Below, in pieces: positions 1 through 10,149 of a stretch of 64,000 nt of DNA. Origin of the DNA: Telmatactis stephensoni. Taxonomy: Eukaryota; Cnidaria; Anthozoa; Actiniaria; Isophelliidae. The stretch is taken from positions 397,501-461,500 of the forward strand of contig JALIZF010001752.1 in assembly GCA_029948255.1 (NCBI GenBank). The letters run 5' to 3'. The notes below the pieces were generated by a model, which had not been told where the DNA came from, ran no database searches, and saw only the letters and a program-made list of their open reading frames with translations. How positions within the stretch are numbered: position 1 is the first letter of the stretch; each line of letters starts with the position of its first letter. The position numbers and the translations under genes are program-made.

Positions 1-734
1 ATATCAATCGAACACTCGAAGATAAAATCCGTATCTCCGCGCGCCCATGTAATATCCTCCTTATCATTCATGTGCCAACCAGAGAGTGATTGGCTATTTT
101 TTCAAAGCAGTTTGTGAAGTGTTATTGTGAAAATGGTTGGCATATTAGCATTACTGACAATTCATTTGTTAGTAAACAGTGACAAGCGCTATTTACAACT
201 CCATCTTTGAGACCATGTGCTGCATTGACCTGGCTTCATTTGTTAAGAAATTTGCTATTTTTACTTTCGTTTCCATGTATCCGTACAACTATATCAGCTT
301 GTATGGGTCTCCGTAATAGCAAAAAATTGGAAAATGACATTTGATTCTTGAGAAGAAAAACGCACGCTTTAAGTGAATAGTGTTTTTAAGAGAGCAATAT
401 TACTTGTCAGATGAATTTTAGAATCTTGTAAAAGATGGACCCTGGCATGTCTCCAATTTAAACTTTCAATTATTTTGGTTCCCTTATGTCTGACATATTA
501 AGTATTATTTACTCCTCTGCTGTGAAGACAAAAAATAATAATTGCTTTTTGGGAGGTATTCTAGATCTCTTTTTTTTTTATTTTTTATTTTTTACTTTTT
601 TCCGCTGTGCTATTCCACTTACAGCATATAACCAATGACAACTGCCGTATCTTGATTATACCGTTGCTTCTATGACTGAATTTTGATTTTATGCGGAAGT
701 GTTAAGTATAAATACTCCTCTGTGATGAAGTTAG
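1..734. other. Non-coding, no gene recognised
   Basis: AT-rich sequence with short poly-T and poly-A tracts (for example near 570-600). I see no open reading frame of substance, no RNA gene and no clear element boundary. It precedes the block shared with other receptor units that starts near 735. Confidence 0.4.
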
Positions 735-1140
735 AAAATAATTCTTGGCTTTAGGCCCTTCACCACGCGATTCCACCTAGACTTATTAGTACCAAAAAAA
801 AGCTGCTTGTAGCAAGACCATTCTTAATAATATGAAAGTTTGCTATTAAGAAGAAATGTCATTCCCGAATTTTAATTTCAAGTGAAATTGTGTGCATTAC
901 TGTCATGCAGAATAAACATTCAGCGTTTGCGATTGATGGCAGTACGTCAAAGCCTTGTTTCACCTCTGCACTTCAACAGTAATACAGCGAACTCTCTAAG
1001 AGAAACTTTTTAATTTTGCACCATTTGCGCTGTCTGCCAAAGTTGGAGCATAAAAAATGTTGGTGATAAAGCCGTGTTTTTCAGTATCAAAAGGTTCAAA
1101 CTTTGACTGGAAAGCTAATCAGTTAGTCCTTTTCGACAGG
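735..1140 (+). repeat. Distal upstream block shared by receptor units (copy 1)
   Basis: This non-coding stretch closely resembles 4850-5175 and 45925-46320. Shared phrases include the run around 'cgattccacct', the poly-A/'gctgctt' stretch, 'atatgaaagtttgct' and 'caccatttgcgctg'. Each copy lies some 0.4 to 1.2 kb upstream of a clade A receptor gene on the + strand. The simplest reading is that the block was carried along when the receptor gene was duplicated. It could be distal regulatory DNA or an old transposon relic; the sequence does not decide. Confidence 0.6.
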
Positions 1141-2194
1141 TGAAAGTACTTTTTCTTATCGGAGAATTTTGTTAGTGACAAAAAATTAGCCTTCGACGTT
1201 TACAAACTCTTTGTGTTGAATCAATAAAAATATTCCATACCTTTAGTACATATTGTAAGACTACAGTACGACGAGGGATGTCTGGACTGCCGAGCTCGTT
1301 TTATTGATCCTTGTTCTTAGAAGTTCTTTACAAGTTAAGCTTTTGATCTAACTACACAAACTCAAGGCAAAGCCAGGTTGACCAGAAGGACTTTCCTTAG
1401 TCGGTGTGGCTGTCAGTAGGGATTCCTTACTCGGCCACTTTCCTTACTTAGGTCTGTACCTTCCAGTGCAACCAGAACTTCAACTTAGCCTTGTTCACAA
1501 CTAAGTACAAGATTGGATGAATGAATGTGAGGAAGAGCTAGATGGCTCGTCCTTATATAACAATGTAATATGATCTAAGATTCTATTTACATCACGTATC
1601 TGGACAAGTTTAACCTTAGTGGTTTGAATGTTTAGGTTAATTTGAAAGAGGTTTGTCGAACAGGAAACTATAAGCAGATCTCTAAGTCAAAACAGTCTCG
1701 GTTACAAACCAAACATGCCTTTGAACTACAATCCGGTTGGACAACACCTTGCACTTTGATTCCTTAGTTAAGGTCAAACTATTTATTACTACTAAAATTA
1801 ATAAATATGCGGGTAACCGCGTATAAAATTAATAGTAATATTTGTTTGCTGCATTTTAAGCGTTGTAACCTTGACCATTCTGATTGTAGGATTTGCGTAT
1901 TGTTTCTTGTGTGACACACCCTCTTTCACTATAAACAAAATGTACAAATACTGAAAATCTGTAGCGTGACAATATGATCGTTACGTGATCGCTGCGATCG
2001 CTATGATTACAGTAAAAAGTGTTCAGCAATTGTATAGCTATCACAAGGAAACGCCGGAAACTTAACGGATAACTAGGTATTTTACTAAAACTTATTGGTT
2101 TACCTGTAAATCGCTGAGTAATGTTGATAACGATTTCTTTCATTTAGGTGTACTTCTGAAGCTTGGCGCTGTTCCTACTGTTCAATCAACATTG
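1141..2194. other. Non-coding spacer upstream of GPCR-1
   Basis: No gene is seen. The part 1950-2130 (ending near 'ttggtttacctgtaaatc') resembles 46560-46740 upstream of the broken 46.9 kb receptor, so it belongs to the same duplicated upstream region. The part 1180-1850 has no counterpart in the other units and may be a later insertion, but I see no terminal repeats that prove it. Confidence 0.4.
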
Positions 2195-2358
2195 AATCAC
2201 CTGCTTTTGCTGTTAACTCTCTTAGCTTTATAGAGCTAAAAAGGAGTTACAATTTTAGAGAGCAATAAAGTTGCACTGAAATCCAACTTTTTGAGAAGAA
2301 CGAGAATAGGAGACCAACAAGGCTGCATTTTCTGACGAAGAATTCTATTTTCTTTCCA
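2195..2358 (+). promoter_or_regulatory. Proximal upstream block of GPCR-1
   Basis: A diverged version of the roughly 140-base block that lies directly before the start codon of the clade A receptors (compare 5405-5545, 34208-34351, 40605-40747 and 46835-46941). Recognisable pieces are 'atcacctgct', 'gagaagaac' and the stretch just before the ATG. It probably holds the 5' untranslated region and perhaps the core promoter. No TATA box or initiator can be named with confidence. Confidence 0.4.
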
Positions 2359-3279
2359 ATGGAGGTCCCTTTTATCATACTTTCTATTCTAGTAGTGGTA
2401 ACAAACGCCGCTGTCATCTGCATGGTGATTTTTATCAAGCAACTTAGGACTTTTACCAACTATTTTGTTGCGTCCTTAGCAGTATCTGATATGCTGGTGG
2501 GAGGAGTTCTGTTGCCATTGAAGTCTTCAGTTTCTTTTGATCCGGATAAAAACATAAACGTCTTGGTAAGTCTTATTATGGTATCTGGAGCGCTAAATCT
2601 TTGTGCGGTGACGTGGGATAGATATATTGCTATCATCCATCCGTTTATTTATAAAGACAAGCTGGAGAAAAATTGCAAGAAACTTCTGGTTGCAATATGG
2701 ACGGCAGCGGTACTTTGTTCTGCCCTATCTTTCCTTTGGAGCGTAAAACGACAGCGACCAAGCTTAAGTATCACAGTGGCAAAGATGATATTCTTTTTAG
2801 TGATCATCTTTTTCCCATCCTTTTTCATCGTTGCTGCGTACGTACGAATGTATTTACGCCTGCGATGCCATGCAAGAGAGTTAAAGAGAATGGACATCAC
2901 TACTGAAAAAAGAGAAAGGGCAAGAAAGGTTTCACTCGAGGGCAAGACACTCAAGGTGTTTGTTGTCGTAATAACCTTTTTTCTCCTTAGCTGGTTTCCT
3001 GTCTTGTACATGCAAGTAGTTTCCGGTGAAGTTGGTAGAGCTGATCTCGTACCCCGGCAGCTTCAAATTGGCACTCTCGTCGCAATTGCCGCATCATCCT
3101 TGGTGAATCCCTTACTTTATGCAATTTTGAAAAGAGATTTCAAGGCACAGTTGCGGCGTTTAGGAAACGTACGCGTAGGTCGACAGCCAGCTACAGTTGG
3201 TCAAGAAGGAAATCCCGAGAACGTTCAAGTAAATGCAAATAGGCTAGTCGAAATTTACACAGTACAACAACAGTTGTAA
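2359..3279 (+). CDS. Class A (rhodopsin-like) GPCR, clade A, GPCR-1
   Basis: A 306-residue seven-transmembrane receptor encoded in one exon, expected in the plasma membrane and coupled to G proteins. Landmarks are N16 in TM1, D44 in the L-A-V-S-D motif of TM2, W86-D87-R88-Y89 at the end of TM3, W114 in TM4, P153 and Y161 in TM5, S211-W212-F213-P214 in TM6, and N250-P251-L-L-Y254 followed by a basic amphipathic helix 8. Only a few residues precede TM1. There is no cysteine at the top of TM3 or in ECL2, so the usual disulfide is missing, and position 3.32 is not Asp, which argues against an amine receptor. The short N-terminus and missing disulfide recall the melanocortin/EDG/cannabinoid/adenosine group, but the ligand cannot be named. 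Its C-tail (G-R-Q-P-A-T-V-G-Q) marks clade A. The start is chosen by alignment with its paralogues, all of which begin M-E-[VI]. It carries R-K-V-S where most paralogues have R-K-A-S. Confidence 0.92.
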   Translation: MEVPFIILSILVVVTNAAVICMVIFIKQLRTFTNYFVASLAVSDMLVGGVLLPLKSSVSFDPDKNINVLVSLIMVSGALNLCAVTWDRYIAIIHPFIYKDKLEKNCKKLLVAIWTAAVLCSALSFLWSVKRQRPSLSITVAKMIFFLVIIFFPSFFIVAAYVRMYLRLRCHARELKRMDITTEKRERARKVSLEGKTLKVFVVVITFFLLSWFPVLYMQVVSGEVGRADLVPRQLQIGTLVAIAASSLVNPLLYAILKRDFKAQLRRLGNVRVGRQPATVGQEGNPENVQVNANRLVEIYTVQQQL

Positions 3280-3569
3280 AGTTATAAAGACAAACAAATT
3301 GCAACCAAGAAAGTTAAAACAAGACGACTGTTTTGTAATAATAACTGTACTAAAGCTGTATGGTAAACTATGAATGGTATTAGTGAAAATAACGTCTTGT
3401 TTTAACTTTTTTGTTTGCAAATCGTTTGTCCTTATACTTTGCACATTGAAAGAGCTCCGAAGTGCGAGCAATCCTATGTTTTTAGATTTTTGATTTTTTG
3501 AAGATAAGTAGAAATATAATTTTAGAAATATTAATGAAAAGTACATAGCAAAATCGTTAAACGTCATAA

Positions 3570-3911
3570 TGACGTCACTGATAATTTAAAATATCCCTAA
3601 TAACAATCACAGGACAAATATTGTAGCTTTCTCATGTTGAAACACATTATAATAGTCATACATTATCATGGGAATGTCACTTGCAATTTTCAATAGCCTC
3701 TAATAGCTTTTAATAGAATTCGAGTGACGTCACTTTTATGACGTCATCGTGAAATAAGAATCCATTATAACCTAGCAACGAATTGTCACATCGAGATAAA
3801 GATTGCACCAAATTTTAGAGAATCATATTTTCTATCACAATGTGCACTTTTGAGAAACTTTTGAAGTTATCTATTTTTTCTCACGAAATGTAACAATTTG
3901 CTATGACGTCA
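3570..3911. promoter_or_regulatory. Cluster of four TGACGTCA (CRE-like) octamers
   Basis: Perfect TGACGTCA palindromes occur at 3570-3577, 3725-3732, 3739-3746 and 3904-3911. This is the consensus site of CREB/ATF-type bZIP factors. Four in 342 bases is far above chance for an 8-base word. The block is downstream of GPCR-1 and about 1.6 kb upstream of GPCR-2. Similar octamers inside repeats elsewhere in the window (7157, 12437, 42458, 53501) leave open that this is repeat-derived and not a working enhancer. Confidence 0.4.
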
Positions 3912-4089
3912 TAATGGCCATAATGGTAACTATTTGCATGAAAAAATAAAACGCTACATGTAGTAAGCCACCTCCGAATATTTCGTCCAAATTGATGAAA
4001 AACTGTTTAAAATATAAAGGTTAGAGTAAAAGTGTGAAATTAACTCCGGCAATTTTGGGGTCCTTTGTGCCCAGCGTGATGAGGAATTT

Positions 4090-4290
4090 AGATGTTTAAA
4101 AATGGGAAAGTTTTTGTCATCTATACTGTATTCAATACGAAGATGTTTACCCACCAGTTTGTCGTTCAAAGCGACTGGAAGCGAAACTTCTAAAGCATTT
4201 CTTAAGTGGGGGAAAATTGATAGCCTATATCACTATTGCATTTTTTTAAATTTAAATCATATCTATGAATGTTACGTACACTGGTGTAAA
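4090..4290 (+). mobile_element. Possible relict of a non-LTR element
   Basis: The stretch with 'ctgtattcaatacgaaga' and 'aatcatatctatgaatgt' resembles the reverse complement of 36340-36470, which leads into a recognisable non-LTR reverse transcriptase C-terminus. The reading is interrupted and the similarity is patchy. A small open frame here (about 80 codons) is therefore not called as a gene. Confidence 0.35.
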
Positions 4291-4849
4291 GGCAAGCGTA
4301 ACAATAAACTGAAAGGGCAAAAGTACTTGTGCTTGTTATTTAAATGAGGCGGAGCGGCCGCGGAACGGCTGTTCAAACGTGGTCACAAAACGTGGTTGAC
4401 TGTCAGAAAGATAAACCACTTAAGCCTTGGACAGGTGTTCGAACCTGATATCCTGAACTGTCAAGCAAGACTGTGACCTGTTTTTGAACCTCTTAGCCCG
4501 AGCTCGAGTCCGGACGGCCGTTAGGCCGTATGTGTGTCGTAGCGAAACCGGGTAGTTAGCTCGTGTGTTGCAGTGAGCCCGTTTTCAATCATATGAAGCC
4601 CTACTAGCCCCGTATGGCCCAAGTGCATGCGGGAATCCACTATCCCTACCTGACCCACTGGCGTAGAACTGTCCTTTACATTCCGCAAGTGCAGAAAACT
4701 GCAGCATTTTCAAAACTTATTTAAGTTGCCGAGGCAAATTTAGTAATCTTGGATGCGTATGGATCACTGCTCATTAAATTGGCATTTGGAGGTTTCAACT
4801 TTACCGAAACGTTAAGTATTTTCTTCTCTGTTATGAAGATGGAAAACGA

Positions 4850-5175
4850 TTCCGGCTTGGCTTTGGGACCCTTGCGTCGCGCGATTCCACCTATAGAACA
4901 TGTCAGTACCAAAAACAGGAACTCGTTACAAGGCCATATCAATATGAAAGTTTGCTTTTACGAATAATGTCCTTCCGACTTTTTATTTCAAGTGAAATTG
5001 CGTGCACGTGTATGATTGTCATGCGGCGTGAATATTGCATTTCCGATTGATGACAGGTCGTCGAAGCCTTATTTCACCTGTCCATTCCAACTTCAACTAA
5101 CACAGCGAACCGTCTAAGAAAAACACTTCAAAATTTGCACCATTTGCGATGCCTATGATACCACAGTAGGAGTGC
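4850..5175 (+). repeat. Distal upstream block shared by receptor units (copy 2)
   Basis: Clear copy of the block at 735-1140, also found at 45925-46320. It ends about 370 bases before the GPCR-2 start codon, nearer than in the GPCR-1 unit, so sequence was gained or lost between block and gene in one of them. Confidence 0.6.
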
Positions 5176-5404
5176 AAATAAATTGGATTTATGTTCCCGG
5201 AAAACTAAAATCCAAAATAAGTTTTGAGCTAATTGCAATTGCTGATCATATCGGAAATCTAACAAATGCGTTGATTGCAAAACTGCTTGATCAGATTGTT
5301 CACTTGGAAATCATTAGTAATCGATAGTTATTTCTTTTTTTACGTCTTTCTATAAGTAAAAATTAAGTTTGGCCCAACTCAAGCCCTTCGAGTCAACATC
5401 AAAT

Positions 5405-5545
5405 CACCTGCTTCTACTGGTAACTCATTTGTACGCTTGGAGAACAATATAGCTGGGTCGAGATAAAACCTTTCGAGAAGAACAAGAATCTGAGAGGTCT
5501 CTGTCTTCCAATTCAACAAAGAATTTCATTTACATTTTCCTTCTA
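5405..5545 (+). promoter_or_regulatory. Proximal upstream block of GPCR-2
   Basis: Nearly the same sequence stands before the starts at 34352 and 40748, and a related one before 46942. Shared pieces are 'cacctgcttctactggtaac', 'cgcttggagaacaatata' and 'gggtcgagataaaacc'. Conservation of this stretch across units makes it the best candidate for a common promoter and 5' untranslated region. It could equally be passive carry-over from recent duplication. Confidence 0.5.
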
Positions 5546-6466
5546 ATGGAAGTCGCTTTGGTTTTACTTTCTTTTCTCGTCGTTGTAACAAACGCCACTG
5601 TAATCTGCATGGTGATTTCTATCAAGCACCTTAGGACTTTTACCAACTATTTTGTTGCGTCCTTAGCAGTATCGGACTTGCTGGCTGGGGGTGTTCTGTT
5701 ACCACTGAAGTTCGCAGTCTCTTTTGATCCCGAAATAGTCACAAACTGCTTTTTAAGTCTTATTATGGTATCTGGAGCGGGAAATCTTTGTGCGGTGACG
5801 TGGGATAGATATATTGCTATCATCCATCCGTTCAGTTATAAAAACAAGTTGGAAAAACATTACAAGAAAATCCTGATTGCAATATGGATGACATCAGTTC
5901 TCTGTTCTTCCCTACCTTTGCTCTCCAGTTTGAGACGACAGCGACCAAGCATCACAGTGGTAAAGATGACATTCCTGTTTGTGACCATCAATTTTCCTTT
6001 ACTGTTCATCGTTGCTGCGTACGTACGAATGTATTTACGCCTACGATGCCATGCGAGGGAATTAAATAGAATGGACATCACAACCGAAAAAAGAGAAAGG
6101 GCAAGAAAAGCCTCACACGAGGGCAAGACACTCAAGGTTTTTGTTGTCGTAATAACCTTTTTTCTCGTCAGCTGGTTTCCTGTCTTGTGCATGCATATAG
6201 TTTCACTAGATGAAGTTGGTAGAGCTGATCTCGTACCCCGGCAGCTTAAAATTGGCACTCTTATCGCAATTGCTGCATCATCCTTGGTGAATCCCTTACT
6301 TTATGCAATTTTGAAAAGAGATTTCAAGGCACAGTTGGGGCGTTTAAGAAACGTACGCGTAGGTCGACAGCCAGCTACAGTTGGTCAAACAGGAAATCCC
6401 GCGAACGTTCAAGTAAATACAAGTAGCCAAGATTCACACAATACCATGAGTACAGTCGCAGTTTAA
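5546..6466 (+). CDS. Class A (rhodopsin-like) GPCR, clade A, GPCR-2
   Basis: A 306-residue, single-exon seven-transmembrane receptor, paralogue of GPCR-1. It has the same landmarks: L-A-V-S-D in TM2, W-D-R-Y ending TM3, P5.50 in TM5, S-W-F-P in TM6, N-P-L-L-Y in TM7 and a basic helix 8. ECL2 is short and has no cysteine. The third intracellular loop carries R-A-R-K-A-S before E-G-K-T-L-K-V-F, a match to the R-K-x-S pattern used by PKA-type kinases. The C-tail is the clade A type and ends in a Ser/Thr-rich segment, a possible site for receptor kinases (inference). The start is set by alignment with paralogues and by the conserved upstream block that stops just before it. The ligand is unknown. 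Confidence 0.92.
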   Translation: MEVALVLLSFLVVVTNATVICMVISIKHLRTFTNYFVASLAVSDLLAGGVLLPLKFAVSFDPEIVTNCFLSLIMVSGAGNLCAVTWDRYIAIIHPFSYKNKLEKHYKKILIAIWMTSVLCSSLPLLSSLRRQRPSITVVKMTFLFVTINFPLLFIVAAYVRMYLRLRCHARELNRMDITTEKRERARKASHEGKTLKVFVVVITFFLVSWFPVLCMHIVSLDEVGRADLVPRQLKIGTLIAIAASSLVNPLLYAILKRDFKAQLGRLRNVRVGRQPATVGQTGNPANVQVNTSSQDSHNTMSTVAV

Positions 6467-6508
6467 AACTTTAAAAAGTATGCAAGCTTTCCACCTAAGA
6501 CTGTAACT

Positions 6509-6514
6509 AATAAA
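6509..6514 (+). terminator. Candidate polyadenylation signal of GPCR-2
   Basis: AATAAA about 43 bases after the stop codon, within a 3' flank shared with the 34.3 kb receptor (AATAAA at 35336-35341). The broken 40.7 kb copy has AATAAG in the same place. Confidence 0.45.
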
Positions 6515-6993
6515 AAAGGAACAAAACTGAAACTTTGTTTTACAGTGTTGAAGAAACGCCGGTATCCTTTTTTTAACAGATAAAGACTTATTTTGTCAAA
6601 TATACCAAATTTCGCTTTTTATTATCAAATTGCAGAATGTGAAAAGTAAGTAATTATGTTCATATGCATATAGTATTTCTTTAAACTGGTATATTGATTT
6701 TATTGAGTCATAATGTCTAAGTGTATTATGCTCATATGCATATAGCGTTTTTTATTGGTATAATGATCACTTTATAGTCATAATGTCAGTATGATATGCG
6801 TTCAAGCAGTCAAGAAAGCAGAATATTTCCATTAGTTTCAAGACCTCCCTTAAAGACAAGCAGGGGAGGTGAAAGAAAGACCGTTAATATTTTATTGTAA
6901 TTTATTTCTGCTAGGACTATGTTTTTGTCTTTGATAACAGCATTATGCTGACAAGGCTCACCCTGGTTAAATATGTACTCTGTTATCATTGTT
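6515..6993. other. 3' flank of GPCR-2, non-coding
   Basis: The first 150 bases resemble the 3' flank of the broken receptor near 41760-41940 ('gaaaagtaagtaattatg', 'catatgcatata'). Two short near-repeats of 'catatgcatatag' lie at about 6660 and 6730. No gene is seen. Confidence 0.4.
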
Positions 6994-7182
6994 AATAGGC
7001 GACTTGCATTATTGCGTCATATACTACAACTACCAGAATGCTTTGCCCACTTTCTGTTGAAAGTAATTGATGCTAATTGTATGGCTTTTCTCAAGAGGGA
7101 ATAAAAATCTGAATAAGAAAGAAATTCCGTAAAGCATTCTGGTAGTTGTAGTAAAATGACGTCATCATGCAAATCGCCAATT
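6994..7182. mobile_element. Small TIR element (MITE), about 190 bases
   Basis: The first ~48 bases (AATAGGCGACTTGCATTA...) are an imperfect inverted copy of the last ~50 (...GCAAATCGCCAATT). Both arms include 'tactacaactaccagaatg'. The element has no coding capacity. GTT stands on each side (6991-6993 and 7183-7185), a possible 3-base target duplication. One arm contains a TGACGTCA octamer. The superfamily cannot be fixed. Confidence 0.65.
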
Positions 7183-7984
7183 GTTCATGTATATTGTTCA
7201 TATAAAGCTCAAATTATTTCCTTGGCAATTCAAGTACTTAGGATTTGAACAGGTACCGCTTGATCTCAGTACCGTATTCGTTTCTTTACTAAGGTCTACT
7301 AACTGCTGTTCTATTAAAATCCCATTAAAAACTCCTGAAAAACTTGTGAATCTATTTTCATGGCCCATGAATATTGGAATTCCCAATTTCATGGCCTTTA
7401 TTGAACCCATGCATTTCATGTGAATTTTGGGAAAGGTTTTTTCATAGCCCATGCAATACTTTTTCATGGCCATGAAAAGTTGGAGCTGCACCCACTTAAC
7501 ATTTTTATGGGTCACGAAAATGAGCAGCGCCAGTTAGTTAAGGAAAGGGGGGAAGACTACGGCACGTACCTGGTAGAGAATCACGGCGAAGGAAATAACC
7601 AAAATAAACAGGCGGGAAAAAAATAAGGAACTAAGATGGCCGACAGGGTCACGTGGTATAAAACACAAATGGCCGGTACCACTGACTGGGTACTGGCGTA
7701 ACTCTTCTTTTCTTCAATTGTTGAAAACGGAAACACATAGCTTGAATAACTTGAAACTGAACAACAACAATCATAAAGGAAAGTCCTTAGATTAGCTAAA
7801 CTTCAGTGACATAGTCTGCCAAATGTAAGGGCAGACGACGGAGTCGTGAAGATCTACGTAGTATCTCAGGGGCTCTTGGTCATCAGAGGCTTGTTCTGTA
7901 AGCTGGTAATGCACCCGGTCATTCTGAGGGCTAGGAGGAAGTGCCTCTTCACTGTGTGGAGTAGGATTCGAGGCTGGGGCTGAT
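7183..7984. other. Non-coding spacer
   Basis: Contains short internal repeats of 'catggcccatgaa' type between 7360 and 7480 in both orientations. The open frames here are short and overlap on both strands. No gene is recognised. Confidence 0.4.
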
Positions 7985-8038
7985 ATATAGCCTCAGGGAT
8001 ATCTGGTGGAGCTCCACCAGATATCCCTGAGGCTATAT
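7985..8038. repeat. Perfect 54-base palindrome
   Basis: Two 27-base arms are exact reverse complements with no spacer, centred between 8011 and 8012 on GAGCTC. A spacerless perfect palindrome of this length would form a cruciform or hairpin. It sits at the downstream edge of a decayed retrotransposon, so it may mark a junction formed by breakage and rejoining, or an assembly fold-back artefact. Confidence 0.85.
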
Positions 8039-8109
8039 GGAGGTAGCCGGTGTAGGCTCTTCATCTCTGGTTCTCTCTGGTCTCTTCTTCATCACTGTCA
8101 CAATCACTG

Positions 8110-8760
8110 GGGGCCCTTGACGGATGTGGATGGTCAGATATGTCACATGGTACGACGTGCTGCGAAGCTGTGTGCCATCAAACTTTTTGATGTTACAGAA
8201 AGGTGGTTCTATGGATACAACGAGGTAAGCGGTCTCTTGCACGAGATTTGTTCCTATCTGAGTGGAGGTATACAAGGTCTCCAACAACAATCTGGGGAAC
8301 AGCTCTGATTTGAGTGAAGGAGGCCTTTGAACGTTCACTGTGAGGGTGATTCGTGAGACGTTGGGTGTGTTAGCTGGCAATCAGACCGTTATCATCCAGA
8401 GGAATCTGGGCACTAGAGAATTGGTCACGCTGGGTCCACTTTTCTCGGGCAGACAATCATACGGGAGCGGATGCATCAATTCAAGGTAGCGGTTGCAATT
8501 GCTGGGGTGAGTGGAGTTATGGGGCCACCTAATGGATCCTGTCGAAGTAGTTCGATTCTATAACTCAAGAATGGCCTTTTTAGCTACAGAGGTTTTTGTT
8601 TGGGGTTTTGACACGACCAATCTCCAGCTGTGATTCGATGCTGTTGCAAGAACTTATCATCAGATCAGTCAAAGCCTTGAGACTAGCGCGAACCCGTCAG
8701 ACGTCAAGTCAGAATGGTGCTGTACACTTAGCAAAGGGGGTCCTTAATGGGACCAGCCCA
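8110..8760 (-). pseudogene. Decayed LTR retrotransposon pol remnant (integrase C-terminal part)
   Basis: Read on the - strand in shifting frames, this stretch shows pieces typical of the 3' end of a retroelement pol. In order they are a segment with S-Q-L-E-I-G-R-V-K, then E-L-L-R-Q-D-P-L-G-G-P, then W-T-Q-R-D-Q-F, then G-D-L-V-Y-L-H-S-D-R-N-K-S-R-A-R-D-R, and finally P-P-F-C-N-I-K-K-F. At least two frameshifts and several stops interrupt it, so it is dead. I recognise the pattern as an integrase C-terminal region of a cnidarian Ty3-like or related element; the exact family is inference. No LTR is identified around it. Confidence 0.6.
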
Positions 8761-9575
8761 AGCCTCCTGATTGGCCCTTTCCATCATACGATAGTCGATA
8801 AACTATATATGGAGAATTACATAACTATTATCTCAATAACCAGATTGAAGACACAGAGGCCATTGTTATATAAAATAGAAGAATCAACGTGACTTGGCAC
8901 GCGGACAATTAACATACTAGAGTCGGCAAGAAAACATAAAAATCCTATTTGTGCCAAATATTTAATTTAATATAAATTCTATAGTGCTAAACTATACATT
9001 AACAGGAGGGAGGGATATCTCTAGGCAAACGGCTGTTCAACGTTGTTCGCTTTCATGACAACACGTTGATTTTCACAAGATTGAAGATATACACAATTGT
9101 ATTGTTAGTTTTATGGAAGTATTAACATTCACCCAGCTAGGAGGTCTGATAAAGCATTCTATTAATTAGGTTTCACTGTAGGGAGTTTTAGACGTTTTGT
9201 CTGCCTTCAACTTCATATCAATCCTTTAGACCAACTACAGTAATATGAACAATTTTAAGGTTTCTATATGAGATATATAGTCTTGCTGACCAAATGAGTC
9301 CCCTGACTACAGCTGGAGGCAAAAAATGTCATCTTAATGATGTGTTTTTGCATAATGAAGGTTTCTTTTATTATGTCATTGACCAAAACGACACATTTTA
9401 TATTGCTTTTTTTTAGTAAAGCGCGTTTCGCATTCAAGACCTCGACGCCACTACATTTGCGTACTAAATATGTTAATTGTGTAACCGTAACGATTTTCGA
9501 GATCAAGAGTTCGTTTTACAGAATATGAATTTGAAACTGTTACAGTGTTCAATAGGAAAGTTTTCCTGAGCATTT
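8761..9575. other. Non-coding spacer
   Basis: Probably includes more of the decayed retroelement at its left edge. The rest is AT-rich with no gene, RNA or clear terminal repeats that I can see. Confidence 0.35.
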
Positions 9576-9986
9576 GGCCCTTTGCAGCTAGAGGTCACGT
9601 GACCTTAACTCCCCTAAATCAAGCAGCTTTGTTAAATTGAAACCCAGAAATGGGAAGAGTGCAAAGTGCAAAGTTTTAGCTCAATAAAGAAAACAACATG
9701 AAAGATGACAGCCGAGCAAATATAATGTTAGATAATTTCTTAAGATTTGTTTGGAAAAATGCACTGGAGAGCAAGGCCATGCTCTCCAGTACTTTTTTCC
9801 AAACGAATCTTAAGAAAACATCCGAACTTGAGCACGCCGTCGTTATGCTTGTATGACATCTCATGACCTGATAATTTATGCTTTTTACCAATTTCGAGGT
9901 GCTCTTTTCATTTCTAGATTTCATTTTAATGCTGCTGCTCAATTTAGGAGCGATGAGGTCACGTGACCCCTTAACTGCAAAGGGCC
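9576..9986. mobile_element. Foldback element with nested central hairpin
   Basis: The ends are inverted copies of one another: GGCCCTTTGCAG at the left and CTGCAAAGGGCC at the right, each followed inward by a GGTCACGTGACC-type palindrome and a 'ctaaat...gcagc' segment. In the middle (about 9737-9816) a second near-perfect inverted repeat surrounds 'gcaaggccatgc'. There is no coding capacity. I see no convincing target duplication, so the superfamily is open. Confidence 0.65.
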
Positions 9987-10149
9987 TATTGCAATGAAAA
10001 TTATCATTAATAATGAGTGTTTTCATATACATTCCTTTGTAGCGAAAAGGCCTTCCGCTTGAATGGTGGCCTGAAAAAAAAACATATTTGGAGTGGTATA
10101 CTCTCGTCCGCACTAATTTGATGCAATTCCGCGATCGGGAAGGCAACTA

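Larger units (their letters stand above)
3280..4749. other. Non-coding spacer between GPCR-1 and GPCR-2
   Basis: No convincing gene. The spacer holds a cluster of palindromic TGACGTCA octamers (3570-3911), a possible relict of a non-LTR element (4090-4290) and about 400 bases of moderately GC-rich unique sequence (4340-4740) in which I recognise nothing. Confidence 0.45.

Noticed and set aside
5860..6258. Antisense open frames within receptor genes (also at 2649, 34666, 20824, 17518)
   Set aside because: Shadows of strongly coding receptor frames, with no domain of their own.
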